This document shows positions 55,197 through 64,000 of a stretch of DNA of 64,000 nucleotides, in pieces. The stretch comes from Diplosphaera chodatii (Eukaryota; Chlorophyta; Trebouxiophyceae; Prasiolales; Stichococcaceae), in the NCBI GenBank assembly GCA_032358165.1, contig JAALGY010000037.1, positions 1,017,001-1,081,000 of the forward strand, written 5' to 3'. Position numbers and translations under genes: made by a program. Below the pieces are notes generated by a model that saw only the letters and a program-made list of their open reading frames with translations, did not search any database and had not been told where the DNA came from. Position 1 is the first letter of the stretch; each line of letters begins with the position of its first letter.

Positions 55197-57944
55197 ATGC
55201 TGCGCACGTTGCGGCATCTGCAACGGGTTGCCAGTCTTGGCGCATGCGCCGCAGGCCACCCTGGATTCGCAACAGCATCTGCTGTCAGGCACATGCCTGC
55301 AAACAAATTTGAGACGCCTGAAGACATCGTAGGTGGGTTTGTAGTCATCAGGCCGCCTAGGCTGCGTGTTCCTCATGGCAAGACTACCTTATGACAGCAC
55401 GTACAATGCGCAGGCGAGATCAGCCCCATCACACGGTCCCTCTGGTTTGCTCGGCACAAGCTGGACCAAAAGGTGCTGGAGGATGCAGAGCCCCCGGTGG
55501 CAGTGGAAAAGCCGCCGGAGGAGACCGCAGTCACGTATGCTTTCTCTACAGACGCCGCGCTGCGAGAGCAGGTGATTGGCTGTGTGCTGCCAGAAGTGCG
55601 CTCTGACAGGCGTCATGTACACGGTTGCATGGTGAGGCATGGCTCCTGCATTTCCGCATCCGCTGCTGAGCGATGCTGAGCCGGCAGTGGCCCGGCAGAT
55701 GCTTTGTGCCTTTGATGCCTGTTGCATGCCGCCCCGCGCCCCTGCTGAGTCAGCAGCACTGCGCAAATTGCTCTTTCTGCACCGCCGCAGTACCGCAACC
55801 CGTGGGGCCACGCCAGGATAGGGCGGCTCCTGGAGGACCTCGACAGCCTCGCCGGCAATGTCGCATTCCTGCACTGGTGTGCGCCTCCCGAAAAGCAGCA
55901 TATCGCATCCGCCTTTCATGACAGCAAAGATGGCAGGCCACAGACCAAAGACGCCAGATCAGAGCTGCTTCAGATCGGGCATGTACTGCAACGGACGTCA
56001 AGGTATGGTCCATTCATGCGTGCAGCGACGATGGCAAGCCGGAGACGCGGCCGCCGCTGCTGGTCACGGCCTCCGTGGACCGCATCTCGCTGGCGCGCCG
56101 TCTGGTGCTGGGCGCCGACCTGACGATGGCCGGCAGCGTGGTGTGGACCGGCCGCTCCGCGCTGGACATCCGCATGCAGCTGCGCCAGGTGGGGCGCCGG
56201 CGTTCACTGGGGCATCTGTCACCAGCAATGCCGTGGTAACAGGCGCCCTGCTGGCATGTGCAGACTGACCGTGCCATGGTGTGCTGTTGGGGGTTATGCC
56301 TGCCTGCAGCCGTCAAGTGAGGTCACCCCACCTGCTGCACTTGACAACAGAGCAAGGGAAGGCTTGTCTGCCTGCCTCATGGCGTGGTGCATGACCCCCT
56401 TGGCCTGGCACTGCGCGGCAGGACGGGTGCCCAGACGCCAGCCTGACGGCGATGTTCACCTTCGTGGCGCGGGACCCGCTCACCCGCAAGTCCATGGCCG
56501 TGAACCCGCTGCAGCCGCAGACGGCGGAGCAGCGCCGGCTGTTTGCCGAGCGGCAGCGGGTCGCGGACGAGCGCAGGGCGGCCCGGCAGCAGCAGGACAG
56601 CAGACCGCCGTCCAGCGTAGGCAAGTGGTCCATGCAAACTAGCGTGCGAGCTGCTTTGCTGTGTTCTGCACAGCTTCCTTACTTGGACTGCCTAGCTTGC
56701 GAAGCAACGAGTGCAAGTCTGTTGCAGCCACCTTAGCCATCCCATGTAATGCATGGCTTTGTCATCGTGCACATGCAAGTGTGTCCAGCTGCGTGCATCA
56801 CGGTGACGGCTGACAACTGTAGTACAGGGGATGTTGGGGAGCTGTTGGCAGCGGCTCGGGCTGCGATGGACCTGCCAGCACTGGCGCCCAGCGATGCAGT
56901 GCTGATGAGCGACACGTCCATGCAGGTGCGACTGCACGGTTCAACAGCTGACTGCTTCAGTTGTCGGTGTAAGGTGCAACATGTCAGTGCAGGTTGCAGC
57001 TTGTTGAGCACCTAACACATAAGAGATGTGGCAAGGCTTGCCAGGGGTGCTGTCATGCAGAACACGTTCATTTGCCAGCCCCAGCAAAGGAACCTGCACG
57101 GTCGCATCTTTGGTGGATTCCTCATGAGGTGAGGTCATGTCATTGCTGTGAGTGGCAGGCCTTGCCTGCCCCTTTGCACTGAACATACGCTCATTGACCA
57201 TGAGCATGTACTTGTTGTGCAGACGGGCATACGAGCTGGCCTTCTCAACATGCTACATGTTTTCAGGCGTCAGGCCAGTATTTCTCGAGGTGCCCAGCAT
57301 GCTGCACAACTAGGCGCTTGTTGCACATCGCACTGCGAGCCGGCTGCAGCACGCGTGCATGGAATTGCAGCAGAACTAGACTTGACAGCAGCTCGCATGT
57401 CCCACCGGTATAGGTGGAGGAGGTCAGCTTCCAGGCGCCAGTCAGCATTGGTGACCTGCTGCGCTTTCAGTCGCATGTCGCCCACACAGCACGGCGGCCT
57501 GACGACCCCACCCTGGTGTGCAATGGCAACAACGCCCCCTCTACACCCTCTTGCAACCGCACAGTTGCGCATGGCAAACGTCGTCACTTCGGTGGAGCTG
57601 GCATGCAGAGCGTCCTCTCGATGCTGCAGGGTCGGGTCCATGTGGAGGTGGTGGCGTCAGTGATGAAGCCAGAAGAGGCGTCCAGCAAGGTTCACTTAGC
57701 GTGACTATACCGATGACTGCATGGTTGCATAGTGCATTGGACAGGAAATTCAGTGTGCACTGAGGCCAATTTGTGTGCAATGCTCACGCTTCACATGCAG
57801 GTGTCGAACACCTTCGATTTCATGTTTGACATCACCACAGCAAGGAAACTGCCAGATGGCAGCGCCGCGGTGCTGAAGCGGGTGCTGCCAACCTCGGAGG
57901 AAGAGGCAGCCAGGACCGCAAAGCACACCGGGAGTAGAACTTGA
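55197..57944 (+). CDS. Acyl-CoA thioesterase, ACOT9-like double hotdog, mitochondrial
   Basis: ACOT9-type enzymes hydrolyse acyl-CoA to free acid and CoA in mitochondria. The start (ATG 55197) reads MLRTLRHLQRVASLGACAAG, an Arg-rich mitochondrial presequence. Domain 1 has EISPITRSLWFARHKLDQKV, YRNPWGHARIGRLLEDLDSL, LLVTASVDRISLARRLVLGA and GSVVWTGRSALDIRMQLRQ, then AMFTFVARDPLTRKSMAVNP. Domain 2 has NTFICQPQQRNLHGRIFGGF, AYELAFSTCYMF, VSFQAPVSIGDLLRFQSHVA and GRVHVEVVASVMKPEE. Near the end, VSNTFDFMFDITTARKLPDG leads to the stop at 57944. The second domain's GRIFGGFLMR motif is the family hallmark. About 11 exons. It lies downstream of MAP3K-epsilon on the same strand with no evident functional link. 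Confidence 0.88.
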
Positions 57945-58158
57945 GATGTGCGGGATATATGCGCAAGCGTAAATAGCGTGATCAGTGTTATCAATACATC
58001 TTCTTGTGCTTCGAGCCTTTAGTGGTCGATGCTGCTATGTCAGCACAAAGATACATTTAGGACTGGAGACTCCTACTCAGATCATGCAGCCTTGCACCGC
58101 TGCCGCATATGGTGCAAACGCACAACACAGCCATGCAGCGGCCGCCTTGTGACCAATG

Positions 58159-61100
58159 TCAAGCACTGACGCGTGCCACTTGTTTTGGATCCTGAGTGGC
58201 GCAGGGCTGCTCATGCAGGTGGCCATCTTGTCTTCTGTTGAACATCTTTGCTGCTTGTACTGCTGCATTCTCCTGCCCAGACATACACCGTGGTGCCTTG
58301 AAGGCGTTCTGCACCCGTCGCTTTTTCAGCACTGGCTTTGCAGGCCCGGTTGCGGCCCCGCCAATTGGCGCTGCCGCCGCTGCCATGCTGTTGCCTGCGG
58401 TCAGCATGTCAGGCGCCCGCTGCTCAGCTTCCGGGAGGTTGTTGCTGCAGCGTGGTGAGCCAGCTGCAGCGCCAGTCTCGTTCCTGCGATGGGTGGCATG
58501 TCGAGCTGGGAGCGGCAGGAGAATAGCAGCACTGGCTGCTGCTGTTTCCTTGGCTGGCTGTGCTGTCGGTGCGTCCAGGGCACCGCTGCATGCTGCAGGT
58601 ACAGCAGGGCTGTCGGTGTGCTGCTGTGCACTGGCTCCAACCGCAGTAATGCCTCCGCATGGCAACCCCTCGGCACTCGCTATGCCGGCAGATGCCCTGC
58701 CATGGACGCGGCGCAGCACGGGACGCATGGGCGCTGACTGGTGCAGCGACGGCACAGGTGCCTTGCCCTGCAGCGCATGAATAGCCAATCTTGCTCAGCT
58801 GTCTTTGCTGGTCCTGGCCTGAATGGGCTACACTACATGTGTATCGCTTGCCAGGCAATGTCATGCAGTCGCCCCCGGCATGCTGTGTCAGTTCACCAGC
58901 CGCTGTCGAGGTCGCTGGCGGTCAGCTGCAGCCGGCACGTCACCAGTGCACTCGTTGCCATCCCGATCAGCGCAGTCGTAGGGGTCAGCAATTGCCGCTG
59001 CGACAGCTGCTGCGGCAGCCGCTCCCGCGGCATCGCCACTGCACGTGGCGGCTGCCCAGGCAGCGTGCGCACGCGCCTCCAGCCGGCCCAGCTGCTGTTG
59101 TACTGCCTGCAGCAAATAAAGGGACCCCTGTTGTACACAACGACAGCAGACTGCATACTGTCGACGCATCCACTGCCATTCGCAATGCTGCACTTGACAT
59201 AGACCGCCTATCAGCGACTGCTTTGCATATCTGGATCCACCTTAGGGTCGGAGCACCAATCGCATGGCAGCTCGACAGCGGGGTCGCAGCCGCCGCGCTT
59301 CTCGCCAAAGTGCGCCAGGAGCTGCCTGCGACGGCATCCTGGCCGCATGGCGAACCTACATGTGTAGCAATTCCTTAGTCCTGACAGCAGCAATCTTGCC
59401 CACAAGAGCTCTGGGCACCGGATGACTGAGTGCAGGCCGGTCAAAGGCTGCTTGACGTGATGACCCCACAACATCCATACAAGCCTCGCATCAGACGACT
59501 CACTCTGCCACAGCGGCGGCTGCGCCGGCACGCAGCGGCCTCTCCAGCTTCTTGAGCTGCTTCATCTCCGCCTGGCTGCAGTACAGCACCGACTCCGCAG
59601 GCTGGCCATCGCGCCCAGCCCTGAAGCAATGCTCACACCATGAGCCCTGGCTCGTAGTAGCCTGGCACAAGTGCTGGTGGTGGTCTGCTCAAACACATCA
59701 TCCCGCATATGGCACCTGCCGGACTCCTGGTAGAAGCCGTCCAGGCTGCTGGGCGGGTCCCAGTGCACCACCCACCGCACATCTGCCTTGTCGATGCCCC
59801 TGCAGATGCAGCTGTCGATCCTGAAAGACTGCGATCAAGGTGCCAGACGGACAAAGTCGATACCTCCTGACATTGCAGTGCAGGGCTCAAGAGGGGTAAC
59901 AATGACGGCCTTCACAGAGGGCGTGTCACGAGGTGTGCGCACATGCCGAAGGCCACAGTCGACACCAGTACGGCGGTGTGGCCCTGCGTCCAGTCAGCCT
60001 GGATGCGCGCTCGGCTGGCAGCGTCCTTGCCGGCATGGTACGCCTCCACATCGACATCGGCACAGCTGCGCATGTGACCACTTGAGCTTACTGGCCATAC
60101 TGCAGATGCGGACTCCATGAGCCACATGGCCCAGCAAGCAGTGTCACCGTCGAAGTCTTCTGTTCAACATATGATGTCGGTGTGCAGCACCTCAGGGAGC
60201 GAGCAAGGCTGTCGCAGGTCTCGCGCTGGCGAGCGTAGATCAGGCCGCACTGCCCCGGCCGCTGCCTCAGGAAGTCCAGTAGGTCCTGCACTCGACACTC
60301 ATCATGTGATACTGCTGGTCGTGCACTGTGCAGTTGCGGTCAAGTGCACTTGTGCAACAGATGTGCTGGGAGCGTAGATAGATGCACTCACTTCCGTGCA
60401 TGCGTCCTGGCCCTGCTCTAACCCCTCAAAGAGCTCCTTGTGGCGGATCCCATACCTGTCCAACACAGGCGTGAGTGTTATCCTTGCTGTTGCTGTCAAT
60501 CAGCAGGCAATCCGAAAAGGGGTGATGCACAATGCCAATAAAGGTAAAGTTCAGTGCATCAGCGGCCAGACCTGTGCCTGTGCAGTCGCACCGTATGTTC
60601 GGCCGGTTGAAGGAAGCTGCCAGCACCACGGGTGACTGCAGAGCCAGCTCCTCACTGATGGCGCTGCGCACCTCTGGTGTTGCTGTGGCAGTCTGCATGC
60701 ATGCAGACTGTGGAGCATACCGTGTCACAGTCATGCAGCAGTGTGCAACAAGTCGTGCTAGCTGCATAGGTCGGCTTGATGCAAACATATGCATCAGCAT
60801 TTCTGCAGTTGGACATGGATGGGAGCTCACCAGGGCTGCAAAGGGCACGCCAGGAAAAGCCTTGCGCAGCTTGGCCAGGTGCAGGTACGCAGGTCGAAAG
60901 TCGTGACCTGTGGCGCATGCATGACACCTGTTGACATAAAAGCACCTGGCATGGAGCCTCTGGAGGTAGAGTGGCATGTCATTCATGACTGGGCGCACCC
61001 CATGACGTCACGCAGTGTGCCTCGTCCACCGCAAATGAGAATAGCAGACCCGATGCATGAAGGACCTGCGATCATACACCCGTCATGGTCAGCATGCTAA

Positions 61101-61884
61101 TTCTCAGCAAGACATGCTACTGCAGATCAGCATGACCCTGCACACACCTTCAGGGCGTCCAAAAGCCTCTCATTCTGCAGTGACTCTGCATAGAAAGACG
61201 ATGAGTCGAGTCTTCACAGGTTCAGCCTGTCCAGTCAACACCGCATGGAAGCACATGGACATGAAAACAACGACATAGATAAGGACCGGCTTTTGCATGC
61301 TGATCACCTGGCGTGGTGTACAGCAGCTTCAGGGTGGGCTCCTCGCTGCACAGCTCCCGGGCCAGCACCTCCAGCTTTGCTGCCGGCACGCTAGAGTTCC
61401 ACAGCTCCGCCTCAATGCTGCTCTCATCGCACTTCTCCACTTGATCCTTCGCCAGCGCAATGAGCTGCGCGGCACGGGATCATCATGCGTACGATGCCCC
61501 CGCTGTGCTGTCCTGCTTGAGTGCTGGATGTTCACCGACATACGGATCCGCTACAGCATCAGTGCATGCGCACCGGGCAGACGACCACAGTCACGGCTGG
61601 GTCCTTCAGGAGAACAGGCAGCTGAAACGCTAGGGACTTGCCACCTGCGAATCTCATCACTTGCTGTAGGATGTTGGGTACGAACGATAGAGTGAAAGGC
61701 AAGCTGTGCTCAGTGCGCTCAGGCGACAGGCATGAGCATGCGTACCTCCTGTCGGCAGGATGAGCAGCGTGTCGTGACCGTCTAGGATGGCTTCACATGC
61801 ATCCAGCTGAAGGCTCCGAAACGCTGTGTGGCCATAATGGTGCTGCAGTTTCTGATGCAGTAAGTGGCGCCGCTGCTGCGCCAT
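58159..61884 (-). CDS. RECQ5: RecQ-family DNA helicase, RecQ5-like
   Basis: RecQ helicases unwind DNA 3' to 5' and limit recombination. The start ATG at 61882-61884 reads MAQQRRHLLHQKLQHHYGH, then FRSLQLDACEAILDGHDTLL. Walker A is split by an intron: ILPTGG, then GKSLAFQLPVLLKDPAVTVV. Motif II joins as VDEAHCV, TSWGHDFRPAYLHLAKLR, keeping the DEAH box and aromatic loop. Then come FAALTATATPEVRSAISEEL, AASFNRPNIRC, QCGLIYARQRETCDSLARSL, AYHAGKDAASRARIQADWTQ, AVLVSTVAFGMGIDKADVRW and PPSSLDGFYQESGRAGRDG. The zinc segment reads HFGEKRGGCDPAVELPCDWC, and QQQLGRLEARAHAAWAA follows, closest to RecQ5. The tail is Ala/Pro-rich with a basic KPVLKKRRVQNAF stretch. Ends at 58159. About 14 exons. Confidence 0.92.
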
Positions 61885-62517
61885 CACATCGGCCTAGCTT
61901 TCGCACTTGAACGAGATTGTAATGGTAAACACGACCAAGCATATTGGGTTCGAAGGGGTTGAAGCAGTGATGAGGTTCAGCGTCATGCCGCGAGGCATGA
62001 GTGTCCAATAACCTCGGCTGCATGCACATTTCAGAGGCGTGTAACGGTGAGCATCAATCTCACGACACTAGAGGATGCACTGCGACTAAGTGCATGTTTG
62101 CTGCATGCAGTCTGCTGGCATTGGGCCACAGCAACAGGGCGCAAGCTTGCTCTGAGCGTTTGAGGTACAAACTCCATGAATGACAGCTGCCTGAAAGGCA
62201 GCTTGGTCTGACCGGAGTCGGGCCAGTGGGAAAACCTGTCAACCTCCTCCGCACATCGTGTCGTCGTCATGAGCTCGCCAACGGTTGCAAGCAGCATCAA
62301 TCGCATAGGACCTCAGCTGTTCCAGCGTTTCTTGACGCCTGCTCGGGGCGCGCGACTGTCTGCGCTGCGTGTCGTATCCGTAATCTCACAAGGGCCCTTG
62401 TGTCTTGGGGCGCGTTATGTCCCACGATCATCGCCAGCGAGCAGCAACGCCGGATGCACATGTACGAGGGTATACTGCCTGAGATGTAGCAGCTGAGGCC
62501 GCAGCGCGTACTGCAGG
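61885..62517. promoter_or_regulatory. Divergent promoter region of RecQ5 and the Fused-type kinase
   Basis: About 630 bases between opposite start codons. No recognised gene or clear core promoter element is seen. Confidence 0.4.
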
Positions 62518-64000
62518 ATGGGCCTCGATGATTACCATGTGCTTGAACTCATTGGGGAGGGCTCCTTCGGCAAGGTGACCTTTGCTTACCAGATGCTTGA
62601 TCTGCACAGGCACAACAATGCATGTCCGGCTTGTCATGCTGGCGCGTGTGGGAAGGCATCCAATTGGCCGCCCGTTGAGCTGTCAGTTGCAGTTTGCATC
62701 GCTCACAGCCATCGAATGATGCGTCTGCTGCACGTCTTGTGACTCCATTCCAAGACCAGCATCGGGGTGGTAAGCATAATCATGATCCATCACAGGTGTA
62801 CAAAGGCCGCAAGAAGTACACTGGGCAGATGGCAGCGCTCAAGTTCATCAACAAGAAGGGCAAGGGTGCAAAGGAGGTGGCATCGCTGCGGCAGGAGATG
62901 AACATCCTGTGCACGCTGGAGCATGAGAACATCATCCGGTGGCTGGAGCACTTTGAGACGGACACCGACTTCGTCGTTGTGACTGAGCTGGCGCAGGGTG
63001 ACTCCTTTGACATCACTGTATGCATCCACCATGAATTGCATCTGTGCATTTGCCGATGACACCCTCAATCATGTCAGGATGATACCCACTCTGGGCACTT
63101 GCTCTGTCTTGCTGCATGGGATGCAATGGAGGTGGCACGCAGGAATCTCTACGTGACATGCAGGCGAGCTGTTCAATGTGCTGCTCACCGACAAGCGGAT
63201 GCCAGAGGAGGTGGTGAAGGACATTGCGCGACAGCTGGTGCAGGCTCTATGGTACTTGCACACCCGCCGCATCATCCATCGGGACATGAAGCCTCAGGTG
63301 CACTCAAGGCGTCTATGATGTCACAACATGGACGGCGTCTGTTGATGGCACAAGATCTGGGGCTATGCTCTTCATTGATGCTCGGCTAATGTTGCGGCAG
63401 GTTGATTGATCTCATCGTTCTGCCACCTGCAGAACATCCTGATTGGCGCGAACGGCGTGGTGAAGCTTGCCGACTTTGGCTTTGCACGCGCCACCAGCAG
63501 CAACACGCTCATGCTGACGTCCATCAAGGGCACGCCACTGTACATGGCCCCGGAGCTGGTGAAGGAGGAGCCCTACGACCACAGGGTGGGTGCAGCGCGC
63601 TGCTTGTCGGCACATCAAGTCTGCAGATCGATGAATCTAAGAACAGCGATGGCTGCTGCCATGTGCCTTTACACCCTGGGCAGGGCAACACGAGAGTGGT
63701 CTGGTGCGTAGGTGGACCTGTGGTCGTTGGGCGTCATTCTGTATGAGCTGTACAAGGGCGATCCACCGTTCTACACCAACTCCTTGTACTCGCTCATCAA
63801 CCACATCATGACGCACCCCGTGAACTACCCCAAGAGCATGTCGCCAGAGTTCCACAGCTTCCTGAAGGTGTGCAGATGCATCTGAAGCTGTCTACCACGG
63901 TCATCCCCAGCGGCAAAATGGGCTTCAGCTCTTGCTTCACAACTATGGCTGCTGGTGTGCTCAATTGCTGGCCATATGCCGCAGGGTCTGCTGGAGAAGG
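62518..64000 (+). CDS. Fused / STK36 / TIO-type protein kinase, 5' part
   Basis: Fused-family kinases act in Hedgehog signalling or cilia in animals; the plant member TIO (TWO-IN-ONE) acts in phragmoplast-based cytokinesis. The start reads [20 protein letters not shown] and splices to [20 protein letters not shown]. Then come [60 protein letters not shown] with [43 protein letters not shown] and [20 protein letters not shown]. All catalytic residues (K, HRD, DFG, APE) are present, and the SIKGTPLYM activation segment is diagnostic of the family. The window ends inside the kinase domain at GLLEK. The large C-terminal region lies outside. About seven exons are visible. Confidence 0.93.

Noticed and set aside
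61900..62000. GGTTCGAAG-like string near 61947 as a tRNA B box
   Set aside because: No matching A box or acceptor stem could be found around it; no tRNA gene is claimed anywhere in the window.

Overview
The window is nuclear DNA of an intron-rich, GC-rich green alga. It carries plastid-type nuclear genes (psaD, phosphoribulokinase with its full set of redox cysteines, a violaxanthin de-epoxidase-related protein). Nearly every gene is split by short GT-AG introns with donors such as GTGAGT or GTGCGC and acceptors such as TGCAG. TGTAA, the usual chlorophyte poly(A) signal, follows at least one gene. The style fits a trebouxiophyte (Chlorella/Coccomyxa type), but the species cannot be fixed from the sequence. 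Because the genes are spliced, uninterrupted reading frames are mostly single exons; spans below run from inferred start codon to stop codon, introns included.

Layout, left to right: 3' end of a leucine-rich-repeat gene (+); LSG1 ribosome-export GTPase (-); FAM136A-like mitochondrial protein (+); complex I subunit NDUFS7/PSST (+); complex II anchor SDH4 (-) head-to-head with anchor SDH3 (+); an unrecognised multi-spanning protein (-); VDR (-); an unrecognised plastid membrane protein (-); psaD (-) head-to-head with an organophosphate:phosphate antiporter (+); splicing factor RED/IK/SMU2 (-) head-to-head with PRK (+); a tandem glutaredoxin-fold plastid protein (-) head-to-head with a CCR4/Angel-type nuclease (+); a large coiled-coil protein (-) head-to-head with a MAP3K-epsilon kinase (+); an ACOT9-like thioesterase (+); RecQ5-like helicase (-) head-to-head with a Fused/STK36/TIO kinase (+) cut by the window end.

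Functional themes. Mitochondrial respiration is clustered at 4.8-9.8 kb (FAM136A, NDUFS7, SDH4, SDH3). Plastid functions fill 12-38 kb (VDR, psaD, transporter, PRK, glutaredoxin-fold protein). Two kinases of families tied to cytokinesis or septation in other organisms (MAP3K-epsilon/Cdc7 and Fused/TIO) lie within about 8-15 kb of each other. Gene order alternates strand, giving seven divergent pairs.

I found no prokaryotic operon, CRISPR array, transposon, rRNA or convincing tRNA. Nothing proves a new system. The best leads are the divergent SDH3/SDH4 pair, the unrecognised coiled-coil gene sharing a promoter region with MAP3K-epsilon, and two unrecognised membrane-protein genes.
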